From positions 248,001 to 312,000 of the forward strand of contig NZ_JACBGE010000002.1 in assembly GCF_021401345.1 (NCBI RefSeq): DNA of 64,000 bases. Reading direction: 5' to 3'. The translations under genes and the position numbers were made by a program. Of this stretch, positions 55,645 to 64,000 are shown one piece after another. How positions within the stretch are numbered: position 1 is the stretch's first letter; each line of letters begins with the position of its first letter. The notes below the pieces were generated by a model. The model searched no databases. It had not been told where the DNA came from and saw only the letters and a program-made list of their open reading frames with translations. The stretch is from Hydrogenophaga sp. NFH-34 (lineage in GTDB: Bacteria; Pseudomonadota; Gammaproteobacteria; Burkholderiales; Burkholderiaceae_C).

Positions 55645-55758
55645 GACGGTCTGCAGCAGCGCGTGCAACTCTTCGTTGGTGGACGCAGCCGCCTCGATGA
55701 AGGTGGGTGCGCCATTGGCGCCGCACCGCTACACCCCTTCCAGCACCAGGCAGCGCAT
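55645..55758 (-). pseudogene. Relic of an IS91-family transposase
   Basis: On the minus strand this stretch encodes VLEGV, a stop, then RCGANGAPTFIEAAASTNEE and LHALLQTV. That is the conserved Y1 transposase passage usually written as LDGVY-x-x-GADG-x-P-x-F-x-E followed by TDE-x-LQALL-x-T. A stop codon replaces the tyrosine after LEGV. Sequence beyond the valine no longer matches, so only about 38 codons remain. It lies between the ABC-3C-like operon and the helicase gene. Confidence 0.65.
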
Positions 55759-55829
55759 GGACTTACGTAAGATTGATGAGTTTTGCTCGCTATGAGTACG
55801 ATGCGCGAATACAGAACGGAGGCAGGGGA

Positions 55830-58800
55830 ATGGTCACAGAAGCGGATTTCGCTGCGGCAACGCGCCTGCGCCTGCCGACAAGATATGCCTTCCAGAACCG
55901 GGACGGCGTAATCGACGCCTCATGCATCGGGCGTGCGAGCGCGGTTTATCCGGCCACCGTCGTTGCCCATCGATCCAGAGGCCCGAATTTCAAACGCCTC
56001 AAGGCGACCACTGAAGACGGCGCTGTCTACGCCATCGATTTGATGGTCAATGGATTTGACTTCACCGATCTGGCTCCTGCCGGGGTGCTACGCGGGACTG
56101 ATGGTGAGGTTATAGACGGAATACTTGAAATCGCGGAAGCGCGCTTCCGGGAAGTCGAAGACAGCTTGGCTGAAGGCAACCGGCTGAGGGCTGAGGCCCA
56201 TGCATCATGGCGAGGCGGGATCAACTACGTCTCCGAGCTTGTTGCAGTTGAGGGGCACGCCGCTAGGCCTGGCTTGCGCGCACCTCAAATCGGCGCGCTC
56301 CACGCGATAGCGGCGCACTGGAGTTTGAGCAAAGACCCGGCCATCATTGTGATGCCCACAGGGACGGGGAAGACGGAGGTCATGCTGGCCATCACCGTCG
56401 AATCGCGCGGTGATCGCATCTTGGTCATAGTGCCCACAGACGCGCTGCGGCAGCAGACTGCAGATAAGTTCAGGGAGTACGGGCTCCTGAGGAAATTGGG
56501 CATCGTCACTGACGTGCTCAATCCGGTCGTGGGCGTACTGACAGGAAAGCCCACCGCGGCCCAGTTCGACGCGCTGCGAAGCTGCAACATTGTGGTGACC
56601 ACGATGGCCTCCATCAGCCGAGGCGACGAGAATGAGCAAAAAGCGTTTGCAGCACTCTTCAGTGAAGTCTTCTTCGATGAGGCGCACCATGCGCAAGCGA
56701 CAACCTGGAACAGGTTCTCAAGTTATTGCGCTCATGCTCGAATGCTGTTGTTCACCGCTACGCCATTCCGGGAAGACGGCAAGGCGTTGAACGGGAAGAT
56801 CATCTACAACTACCCACTTCAGCTTGCCCAAGAGAACGAGTTCTTCAAGCCGATCCAGTTCCTTCAAGTCTTTGAGCCGGACAGCTCTGTGGCCGATCTG
56901 CGGATCGCCGAGAAAGCCGTAGAGAGACTGAGGGCCGATCTGGCAAGCGGCTTAGACCACATGCTGCTGGCGAGAGCCAACACGATTGGTCAAGCTAAGG
57001 ACCTGTTTGACAACATCTACAGCGCAGTGTTTCCGGACCTGAACCCGGTCCTCGTCCACAGCTACACGAAGGGTCGCGAACAGATTCTTCGGAATATCCG
57101 AAGCGGTGAGCACAGGATCGTGATCTGCGTGGACATGTTCGGCGAAGGATTTGACTTGCCGCAACTCAAAGTGGCCGCGCTGCACTCCGTCCACAAGAGC
57201 CTGGGCATCACGCTGCAGTTTATTGGTCGCTTCGCTCGTGCGGCCGACAATGTCGGGGACGCAAGTTTCGTAGCAAATACTGCTGAAGACGGCGTGCCTG
57301 AAGCCCTTGAAAGCCTCTATCAAGAAGATGCTGATTGGAACAACCTGCTGTCGGACTTGAGTTATGACGCAATCGACCCGCAGGCGAGGCTGTCGGAGCT
57401 TGTGGAAAACCTTCAACCACTGGAGGAAGTTGCGACAGAACTGGAGATATCTACGCTCACGATGAACCCGAAGCTGAGCACGGAGGTGTTTCGCGTCACG
57501 GACTTCGACCACACCGGGTATGCAAATGCATTTCGACCGAGCCAGGTCATTTATCAACCGATCTTCAGTCAGCAAGACAAGATGCTGGTCTTCATTGTCA
57601 ATCAGAAAGACAAGGTTGACTGGACAGACTCCCGTGACATCGTCATCGATACCTGGGACCTTTTTATCGCCTTCTATGACGAGGAAAAAGGCCTTCTCTT
57701 TATTAACAGTTCCCGCAAGTATTTCGCGTGGAAGCTGGCTCAAAGTCTCTCGACTGACCCGCAACCGGTTCGCGATGAGGAGGTGTTCAGGGCTTTCAGC
57801 AATCTGCGCCGAATGACGCTGCACAGCGTGGGTTTGACGGGCTTGAGCCGGAATGTCAGATACCAGATGTTTGCTGGCCTCGATGTCCGTGACGCTATCG
57901 ATCCCGTGCTGCAGCAGGACAAGATGAAGTCGAACGTCATGGGCGTAGGCTACGAAGACGGAAAGAGGGTGAGCATTGGGTGCTCACGTAAAGGAAAAAT
58001 CTGGTCCCTTCAGACGGACTCTCTGGCCGGTTGGAGAGATTGGTGCCGAGACCTGGGGGTCAAGCTCTCAAACGAGAACATCGAGCCCAACGACTTCCTC
58101 AAGTACACCCTCGTTCCTGAGTTGCGTAAAGGCGGCGTGCTTCCCGATGAGCACGCGATGATGATCGACTGGCCCGATCAGCTCTTCGAGTCGGCGAGTT
58201 TCAAGATCACGGTTGTGCACGGAGAAAACAAATACAGTTTTCATGAGTGTCAGCTAGATCTTGTCGAGTGGACCCCGGCAGGTAACGAGTTCACGTTCAA
58301 GCTGAAGGCTGGCAGTGAAGTCGAGACTGTGTTCAAGATGACGCTAGTCCCCGAAGGAGAAGCTCAGGGACTGTTCTATTCGATTGTGCGGGTCGAAGGA
58401 CCTGATGTCAGCATCGAGGCCTTCAATAAGACTGATCTGGCGGTTGACTTCTTCACGACCAACCCACCTCTCGTACGACTTGCAGATGGCTCGCAACTCT
58501 CGGGCGAAATACTGCTGAAACCGCGTGAAGAACTAGCGGAGGTTTATGACCAAGAGCTGATCGCTCCGCTGGCGTGGGGCGACACGCTCCAAAATCAGGA
58601 AAGCCGATGGAAAGATGGCGCGCTGCGCCCCCGCTCGATTCAGCAAAAATTTATCGAGCACCTGGAGCAAGGGCCTTCGGCGTTCATCATTGATGACGAC
58701 GATGCCGGGGAAAGCGCGGACATCGTAGCTATTGAAGATGGGGAGCAGACCATCACTGTGACTTTATGGCACTGCAAGTATTCCTCTGGAGCCGCGCCTG

Positions 58801-59132
58801 GAAACCGCGTGAAAGACCTCTACGAGGTCTGCGGCCAAGCGCAAAAATCGACCAAGTGGACATGGAATTTTCCTAACTTGGTTGCTCATCTCACAGAGCG
58901 TGAGACCAAGCATCGCGCGGGTCGCCCGACGCGCTTTGTTCGCGGAAGTCTGGACAGGCTCGTTGTGCTGAGAAAGGCGTCGCGACGCAAGTACGTTGTC
59001 TTTCGCGTCGGTATTGTTCAACCGGGGCTGTCCAAGGCGGGCATCGAGAATGACCACCTTGCCATTCTTGGCTCTACGAGCCTCTTTCTCCGCACCGTCA
59101 CAAACCATCCTCTAGTAGTGATATCAAGCTGA
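55830..59132 (+). CDS. DEAH-box SF2 helicase with C-terminal nuclease-like domain
   Basis: The start MVTEADFAAATRLRLPTRYA follows GGAGGCAGGGGA; 1100 aa. An N-terminal region (1-145) precedes the SF2 core: Q-motif region RAPQIGALHAI, Walker A MPTGTGKT (175-182), DEAH (283-286), LLFTATPFRED and motif VI-like LQFIGRFARA. The long C-terminal half has no named domain until about 950-985, where SADIVAIED and TLWHCKYS resemble a PD-(D/E)xK nuclease (D, E, x, K) followed by a helix DLYEVCGQAQKS. It resembles single-protein restriction enzymes and Hachiman-like helicase-nuclease pairs in one chain. No methylase is encoded nearby. Confidence 0.8.
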   Translation: MVTEADFAAATRLRLPTRYAFQNRDGVIDASCIGRASAVYPATVVAHRSRGPNFKRLKATTEDGAVYAIDLMVNGFDFTDLAPAGVLRGTDGEVIDGILEIAEARFREVEDSLAEGNRLRAEAHASWRGGINYVSELVAVEGHAARPGLRAPQIGALHAIAAHWSLSKDPAIIVMPTGTGKTEVMLAITVESRGDRILVIVPTDALRQQTADKFREYGLLRKLGIVTDVLNPVVGVLTGKPTAAQFDALRSCNIVVTTMASISRGDENEQKAFAALFSEVFFDEAHHAQATTWNRFSSYCAHARMLLFTATPFREDGKALNGKIIYNYPLQLAQENEFFKPIQFLQVFEPDSSVADLRIAEKAVERLRADLASGLDHMLLARANTIGQAKDLFDNIYSAVFPDLNPVLVHSYTKGREQILRNIRSGEHRIVICVDMFGEGFDLPQLKVAALHSVHKSLGITLQFIGRFARAADNVGDASFVANTAEDGVPEALESLYQEDADWNNLLSDLSYDAIDPQARLSELVENLQPLEEVATELEISTLTMNPKLSTEVFRVTDFDHTGYANAFRPSQVIYQPIFSQQDKMLVFIVNQKDKVDWTDSRDIVIDTWDLFIAFYDEEKGLLFINSSRKYFAWKLAQSLSTDPQPVRDEEVFRAFSNLRRMTLHSVGLTGLSRNVRYQMFAGLDVRDAIDPVLQQDKMKSNVMGVGYEDGKRVSIGCSRKGKIWSLQTDSLAGWRDWCRDLGVKLSNENIEPNDFLKYTLVPELRKGGVLPDEHAMMIDWPDQLFESASFKITVVHGENKYSFHECQLDLVEWTPAGNEFTFKLKAGSEVETVFKMTLVPEGEAQGLFYSIVRVEGPDVSIEAFNKTDLAVDFFTTNPPLVRLADGSQLSGEILLKPREELAEVYDQELIAPLAWGDTLQNQESRWKDGALRPRSIQQKFIEHLEQGPSAFIIDDDDAGESADIVAIEDGEQTITVTLWHCKYSSGAAPGNRVKDLYEVCGQAQKSTKWTWNFPNLVAHLTERETKHRAGRPTRFVRGSLDRLVVLRKASRRKYVVFRVGIVQPGLSKAGIENDHLAILGSTSLFLRTVTNHPLVVISS

Positions 59133-59341
59133 TGGGGCAGTCGCTGCCGGGCGCTTGCAAGCTGAGATCGATCGCGACCATGGTCTTTGGGCTGGTCAGC
59201 GAATGGAATGCGATGCAGCGGACGTTCACCGTGGTAAGCCTGGACTTCCGCTATCAGCCTTCATCTGACCTTCGAACATCGGATGGCAGCAGTGCAGCAA
59301 TATCCGAAGTTCATCAGTAGATAGTCAAATAGGAGCACTTC

Positions 59342-60457
59342 TTGGCCAAATCTCTTATTCGGGTAATGCTCTCCAGCAGATGCTTGGACGCCTTCCCAAC
59401 CGGCAGCAAGACGACATTGACCGACCTGCGCAAGGAGCTGAAAGCCGAGATCGAGTCCACCCAAGTGCTGGGCCGAAAGCTGTTCGAGGTCTGGATCAAC
59501 GAAGACGCCCCGCCGGCCGAAGGCACGCAGGATAGCTGGGATACCTGCCTGCAGGCCGTGCGCGATTGCGACGTGCTCATTGTGTTGTCCAATGGCAATG
59601 CGGGCTGGGCCGCTGGCGACCAGGACATCGGCATCTGCCACGCCGAATACATGGAGGGCCTTCGTTCGGCCCAGGCCAAGGTGCGCCTGGTGGCATTGCC
59701 AGCAGTGGCCGACGCTAAAGGCGCAGCAATCGAGCGCAACCGGCGCTTCCAGGACTATCTCTCGCGACAGACCGCCTTCCGAGGCGGCGAAGTGAAAACC
59801 GTTGCGGAGGCAAAGAAGCGCGTGTTCGAGGCGCTCTCGGATGCCGTGATCTCGCTAGCGCAACGGGGCGTGCAGGCCGGCGCATCGACCCGCTTCGATG
59901 TCGGCGCGGCGCTGGACTGGACCCGGCTCGACTTCCGTCAGCGAAAGATGGCCATGGAATCGACGCTCAAGACGGCCCTGGGTGGGCTGAAGGGCGCCAG
60001 AGCGATGGACGGCGGTGTGGTGGTCAACTTGGATGGCAAGGATGTAGCGGTGGTGGTTCACGCGATTCCGGCCTCGTTCAGCGTGGCCGCCGCGCGCGAG
60101 TTGGTGGGACGACCCTTTCTAGAGGATCACCAGCGCATCGACTTGCTGGCTTCGGCGCACGGGCCACTGCATCTGATTGCCTGTCACCGAGGCGCGACGG
60201 AAACTCAGGCCACGTCGCTATTGGGATTCCCGGACGCGACGGTGGTGAGCGGCCCCTTTGGGGTTTTCGTGGCCGATGACGTGCAGAAGGTGCAATTTGC
60301 CTTCTTGGCCAACTGCCGAGATGACTCACAGACGCGGCACGCCAGTCAACGGTTCTTTGAATGGTTGCAACAGACGGGTGAGGCAGTGCTGGTGGCGCGC
60401 CGGGCGGTGTCTCGCGCCCGGATCGTCAAGGTGGTGGCGAAGGAAATGAACGCCTGA
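59342..60457 (+). CDS. DUF4062 (TIR-like fold) protein
   Basis: The start is TTG at 59342 behind AGGAGCACTTC; 371 aa. The N-terminal domain (SLIRVMLSSRCLDAF, RKLFEVWINEDAPPAEGTQD, AVRDCDVLIVLSNGNAGWAA, ICHAEYMEG) fits DUF4062, a TIR-like domain found in conflict systems. The C-terminal part (about 215-371) has an alpha/beta look (GPLHLIACHRGATETQA, VSGPFGVFVADDVQKVQFAF) and no family I can name. It is 11 bases upstream of a PhoD-like phosphoesterase, so the two probably act together. The 209 bases upstream hold no clear gene. Confidence 0.72.
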   Translation: MAKSLIRVMLSSRCLDAFPTGSKTTLTDLRKELKAEIESTQVLGRKLFEVWINEDAPPAEGTQDSWDTCLQAVRDCDVLIVLSNGNAGWAAGDQDIGICHAEYMEGLRSAQAKVRLVALPAVADAKGAAIERNRRFQDYLSRQTAFRGGEVKTVAEAKKRVFEALSDAVISLAQRGVQAGASTRFDVGAALDWTRLDFRQRKMAMESTLKTALGGLKGARAMDGGVVVNLDGKDVAVVVHAIPASFSVAAARELVGRPFLEDHQRIDLLASAHGPLHLIACHRGATETQATSLLGFPDATVVSGPFGVFVADDVQKVQFAFLANCRDDSQTRHASQRFFEWLQQTGEAVLVARRAVSRARIVKVVAKEMNA

Positions 60458-60468
60458 GGGGACTGAAC

Positions 60469-62247
60469 ATGAATGAAAAGGATCTGCTGCTGGGCCCCGT
60501 GTTGTCGTTCCGCGGCATCGGCAAAGGCGATGTCTGGAGGGTGAGCGCGCTGGTGGGCCTGAAGGTGAGCGCGGCCGTGCCGGCGCTGGAGGTGGATGGC
60601 AAAGCGTGTCCCGCACCGAAGGAGTTGTTGGCCATCCACGGCGAACGCTACATGCGCTACGACCTCTCCTGCAAGGTGTTGAAGAACGAGCGCACGGTGA
60701 GTTACGGCATTCCAGGCGGGCTGACGTGGAACATGACAGTGCCGGGCAAGGACTTTTCGCCGCGCATGGCCTATGTGTCGTGCAACGGGTTTTCCGACCC
60801 GGCTGTGATGCGAAAGCTCATCCGCACGTCGGACGCGGTATGGGAAGACCTACTCTACAGCCACGACCGTGCGCTGCGCAGGAAGCAAGGGTCAGGCGAA
60901 GTTAAGCTGCTGGACAAGGAGCAGCTATGGCACGAAAAGCGCATCCACGACAAGGGGCTGCAACGCTTTCATTTAATGCTCATGGGGGGCGACCAGATCT
61001 ACTTTGATTCGATCTGGGAAGACATCAAGACACTGCGGCAGTGGGTGGCTTTGCCTCGGCAGGCGCAGTTGGAGTTCAAGGTCACCAAGGCGCTCGAGCG
61101 CGAGATCGAGGCCTATTACTTCGGGCTGTACAAGCAACGCTGGCTGCCCACTGAGAGAAGGCCTTGGTCGTCGCCTACGGCCACGCTTGACGCGAGTGCA
61201 GCGATGGCATCCATCCCTACGGTGATGATGTGGGACGACCACGACATCTTCGACGGCTGGGGTTCGTATAGCTGCGAGATGCAGAACAGCCCGCTCTTTC
61301 AAACGCTGTTCCGGCAAGCCCGACGCGCCTTCTGGGTGTTTCAGATGCAGCATGCATTAACCGACTTACCCGAGTTGGAAGACACGACTCCGACAGGTTT
61401 TTCTCGCCAGGACCCACTGCTCAAGCCCATCACATGGAGCCAGGTTCTCGCCAAGGATGGGCTGGCGCTACCCCTGCTGGACGGCCAGCCCGGCTTCACG
61501 TCGGCCTATGCCATTGGGCCGGTGGCCATCGTGGCGGCCGACTTGCGCACCGAGCGCTCGCGGGCGCAGGTGATGGGCTCGGACACCTGGAGCCAGATCA
61601 AGAAATGGACCGGCAACCTGGAATCCGGCACGGGCGCACAACCTAAGAGCGCCTGCCAGCACTTACTGTTCTTGTCCTCGGTGCCCGTGGTGCATCCCAA
61701 GCTGCCCCTGGCCGAGTCGCTGATGGACAAGTTCGGGCAAGACCACGTTACGGACAGCAATGCCGACGACTTGAAGGATCACTGGTCCCACGACGACCAC
61801 GAAGGTGAGCGCAAGCGCCTTCTGGAAGTGTTTTCTCACTTGGCGCGCGACAAGAAGATCCGTGTGTCTCTTGTGTCGGGCGACGTGCACGTCGCGGCCT
61901 GGGGTACGGCCTACCGGAAAGACTTGCCCGCTTCAGAAACCTGGTCGCAGATCCATCAGTTCACCTCGTCGGCTGTAGTTCACCCTTCGCTCATGGGCGT
62001 GATGGAACGGCTGTTCCTATCCTGGATGAACAGCAATGCAAAGCAACCTCAAAACATCGACGTGCAGTACGTGGCGGAGGTGATGCCGTTCCCCGGGCAC
62101 GACAAGCACATCATGGCAGCGCGTAACTGGCTGGCCCTGGAGTTGGACCTGGGCTCAGCCGAGGGGTGCAAGCTGTGGGCCACCTGGCGATGCGAAACTG
62201 AAACCAGCTTTTCGAATCACTTGCTCGCAGTCGCACCCATTGCATGA
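60469..62247 (+). CDS. PhoD-like metallophosphoesterase, cytoplasmic
   Basis: This 592-aa protein has no signal peptide, unlike secreted alkaline phosphatase D. Metal-binding motifs of the PhoD group are present: LMGGDQIYFD (GDQ, 173-175), MMWDDHDIFDGWG (253-265), IVAADLRTERSR and SGDVHVAAWG (471-474). An N-terminal beta-rich region (1-110) precedes the catalytic domain. It likely hydrolyses a phosphodiester or phosphomonoester in the cytoplasm. Close spacing with the DUF4062 gene suggests a two-gene system in which one product makes or senses a signal and the other breaks it down, or acts as the effector. Confidence 0.8.
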   Translation: MNEKDLLLGPVLSFRGIGKGDVWRVSALVGLKVSAAVPALEVDGKACPAPKELLAIHGERYMRYDLSCKVLKNERTVSYGIPGGLTWNMTVPGKDFSPRMAYVSCNGFSDPAVMRKLIRTSDAVWEDLLYSHDRALRRKQGSGEVKLLDKEQLWHEKRIHDKGLQRFHLMLMGGDQIYFDSIWEDIKTLRQWVALPRQAQLEFKVTKALEREIEAYYFGLYKQRWLPTERRPWSSPTATLDASAAMASIPTVMMWDDHDIFDGWGSYSCEMQNSPLFQTLFRQARRAFWVFQMQHALTDLPELEDTTPTGFSRQDPLLKPITWSQVLAKDGLALPLLDGQPGFTSAYAIGPVAIVAADLRTERSRAQVMGSDTWSQIKKWTGNLESGTGAQPKSACQHLLFLSSVPVVHPKLPLAESLMDKFGQDHVTDSNADDLKDHWSHDDHEGERKRLLEVFSHLARDKKIRVSLVSGDVHVAAWGTAYRKDLPASETWSQIHQFTSSAVVHPSLMGVMERLFLSWMNSNAKQPQNIDVQYVAEVMPFPGHDKHIMAARNWLALELDLGSAEGCKLWATWRCETETSFSNHLLAVAPIA

Positions 62248-62518
62248 ATCTCGAGTTGAATCTGCAAGAGAAGTACACCACAGGCACAAAGGATACTTGC
62301 GATCCAGCTGCACACGTGTGGCATCCGCGAAGCCCGTGGCGGAGGTGTTGCGGTGCGCCTCGCACCCCGACCTGTCGTTCGCCAGGGAGTTGCAACCACT
62401 AAACGAAAACGAGCGTCGTCGAGGCCGGCTCTGCGGCGACTCCTGACACGCCGTTCAGCCGGGTGGCTGTCCCGCTCGCTGTTATAGATTCGAGGGTCGA
62501 TGGGGCTCGCTTCGAGGT
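62248..62518. other. Gap between convergent genes, nothing recognised
   Basis: These 271 bases separate the PhoD-like gene from the convergent HTH-like gene. Short frames occur on both strands but none has a ribosome site or a recognisable product. No obvious terminator. Confidence 0.4.
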
Positions 62519-63748
62519 TCAGGATGCAGCAAGTCTTGTGTTGCTCGGATCAAGGCTGACGGCAACGCTGAGAACCCATTCACGCCAAACATCAAAGTCC
62601 TCACTGACCTTGCCGGATACGTCTCGAAGCCCATCCAAGTGCGCCACATAGCTCAGGAGCAGCTGTGACGACTGCCAGTTCTGTGCCTCACGCAGCAGCG
62701 CATCTCGCCGGGCTTTCTCCGCAGCATCTCTCCTCTGAACCTCTTCCCTGACCCTTTGCTCCTCTGCCCGGCGGCGAGCCGCCTCTTCTTGTACCTCACG
62801 CTGCTTCCCCCATCTGGCCACAGCTTCCAGAGAGCCACGGTGACGGACTTCGGCAGCAGAAAGAATCTCGGGCCACCTGGTCTCCAAAGACGTCGCGGAC
62901 GTGTCATTCAAGATTGTCTCGCCAAGGCCCATCTGCTCAATGCCAAGGCAAAGGCGTCCTGTCGGACCCAACGTTTTCACGTATTCCTTTTCACGCGAGT
63001 ACGAGTTGATCCTGTCGAAACGGGTACCAGCGTCAAGTTTCTCGGTCAACCTGATGCTGATGTGTGCCTCGCCTCGCTTCGCGATCAAGCGCTCCATTTG
63101 ATCGGCGAACGTGAGCTGAAAGCCGAATTTTTCGAGCTCTGCGACCAGCGAGCTCAACAAGCGCAATGCTCGCTTATAGGTCATGAGCGAAACCCGGATC
63201 GCGGTCTTTCTATGGGTCGCCGCAAGAATCTGACCACGGTCACAGAAGTGTTTCCAGCTATAGAAGGGCGGTGCGGCACCTCGATACTGTCGCCCTGGAT
63301 GGGCCTCTTCCCATTCGTGCTTCGCTTTTCTCTGAAATGCTTCCGCTGCCTCTTTTTCGTATTTGGGAAGCAATGCCCGGATCAGAGGATGAAGTGCCAA
63401 CGGCTGCATCGCATCAGATCGCTCAGGTGATGGCAGCGGCATTTCACTTCGATCTGATTTTGGATTTTGATCAAACGATGTCTGCCTGGAACGTCGCGCT
63501 CCCTTCCGATGCCGACGCTCAACAACCTCGTCCTCGGCGGCAGCGGCGACGGGAGGAAGAGAAGGTCTGGGGACATTGTGGCCAGCAGCAAGCCTGGCCC
63601 AGTGGCCTCTCGCTGGTATCGGAATGCCCAGTTTCACACACACCTGTCGAAGCCCCGGGCCTGACAGGCCGTAGCGTCTGCTGAGATGAATCATGGGGAC
63701 AGACCAAACCTCGGTGTAGAGCTGTTCCCGTTCTGGTATCGAACTCAT
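62519..63748 (-). CDS. Hypothetical island protein with N-terminal HTH-like domain
   Basis: From ATG 63748 the product is 409 aa. The N-terminus PEREQLYTEVWSVPMIHLSR and YGLSGPGLRQVCVKLGIPIP reads like a helix-turn-helix that chooses between paths, followed by RGHWARLAAGH. The middle contains KHEWEEAHPGRQYRGA. A long charged coiled coil (about 305-355; EEAARRRAEEQRVREEVQRR) comes before a helical end. Proteins with this beginning are frequent in genomic islands; their function is not known to me. The remaining 252 bases to the window edge show no supported gene. Confidence 0.7.
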   Translation of the reverse strand: MSSIPEREQLYTEVWSVPMIHLSRRYGLSGPGLRQVCVKLGIPIPARGHWARLAAGHNVPRPSLPPVAAAAEDEVVERRHRKGARRSRQTSFDQNPKSDRSEMPLPSPERSDAMQPLALHPLIRALLPKYEKEAAEAFQRKAKHEWEEAHPGRQYRGAAPPFYSWKHFCDRGQILAATHRKTAIRVSLMTYKRALRLLSSLVAELEKFGFQLTFADQMERLIAKRGEAHISIRLTEKLDAGTRFDRINSYSREKEYVKTLGPTGRLCLGIEQMGLGETILNDTSATSLETRWPEILSAAEVRHRGSLEAVARWGKQREVQEEAARRRAEEQRVREEVQRRDAAEKARRDALLREAQNWQSSQLLLSYVAHLDGLRDVSGKVSEDFDVWREWVLSVAVSLDPSNTRLAAS

Positions 63749-64000
63749 CGCGCGCTCCAAAGGGTTCCATGCTTTCGCCAGCGTCGAACTTCATGATGCC
63801 ATGTGCTTCCACCTGTCGAGTTTTCGCCGGGACTCCGGGAACCGGGAACGGCAGAATGTCAGCACCCACCCTGTCACGAGCTCTGCTGCTCCGTATATGC
63901 GACGAAACGCTGCAGTGGGCCATAGCCTTATGAAGATGGGAGTGTTTGTCACGGGCGTCAAGCCAGCTACGCTGGAGCACGCCTGGCTGGGTTGAAGACG

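Noticed and set aside
55776-55829. Upstream helicase start at ATG 55776 (MSFARYEYDAR)
   Set aside because: It has no ribosome binding site, whereas the ATG at 55830 follows GGAGG at good distance.
59132-59320. 62-codon frame directly after the helicase gene
   Set aside because: It has no ribosome site; the sequence looks like a decayed gene end in more than one frame. I could not identify it.
63749-64000. Short frames on both strands at the right edge
   Set aside because: No start with a ribosome site and no recognisable motif; the window ends before a gene can be judged.

Overview
The window comes from a high-GC betaproteobacterium, most likely Burkholderiales and close to Comamonadaceae. 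This is inferred from protein content only: a complete cbb3 oxidase locus in the order ccoI-S-N-O-Q-P-G-H, a small Trp-rich TIGR04438-type protein, a UMF1-type MFS carrier, paired class I and class II fumarases, and hairpins between the liv genes.

Region 1 (1-23,900) is chromosomal core. It carries the cbb3 cytochrome oxidase genes with their assembly factors, all on the minus strand, with two FNR/ANR-type boxes (TTGAC-N4-GTCAA and TTGAC-N4-ATCAA) and a strong terminator between ccoP and ccoG. A divergent universal stress protein follows, then an acyl-CoA (malonyl-CoA type) synthetase, an enoyl-CoA hydratase, lgt, ilvD, a c-type cytochrome, acs, fumC and fumA back to back, murI starting at a TTG inside the fumA stop, a helix-hairpin-helix protein and an MFS transporter.

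Region 2 (from 23,919 to beyond the right edge) is a genomic island. At 23,919-23,975 lies only the 3' part of a tRNA-Leu(UAA) gene, from the anticodon loop to the CCA. It is followed at once by a P4-type tyrosine integrase with all six catalytic residues. The island then carries a RelE/HTH toxin-antitoxin pair. Next is a catabolic module: a sigma-54 activator divergent from a sigma-54 promoter, a five-gene branched-chain-type ABC transporter, a CoA ligase, an enoyl-CoA hydratase and a glutathione transferase.

Region 3 (36,579-62,247) is a dense defence island. In order: AbiEi/AbiEii (type IV toxin-antitoxin); a complete type II Wadjet operon (JetA-B-C-D); a 757-aa protein with an Mrr-like nuclease domain fused to a STAND-type NTPase; an unknown 212-aa protein; two tiny genes behind a LexA-like box; radC; a three-gene ABC-3C-like system (Cap4/DUF4297-type nuclease, middle component, SMC-like ATPase) behind a perfect CTGT-N8-ACAG LexA box; a relic of an IS91-type transposase; a 1100-aa DEAH helicase with a C-terminal nuclease-like motif; and a two-gene unit pairing a TIR-like DUF4062 protein with a cytoplasmic PhoD-like metallophosphoesterase. 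A 409-aa island protein of unknown function closes the window.

The most novel points are the SOS-type boxes on both sides of radC, one of them in front of the ABC-3C-like operon; the nuclease-STAND fusion beside Wadjet; the single-chain helicase-nuclease; and the DUF4062/PhoD pair, for which I know of no described system.
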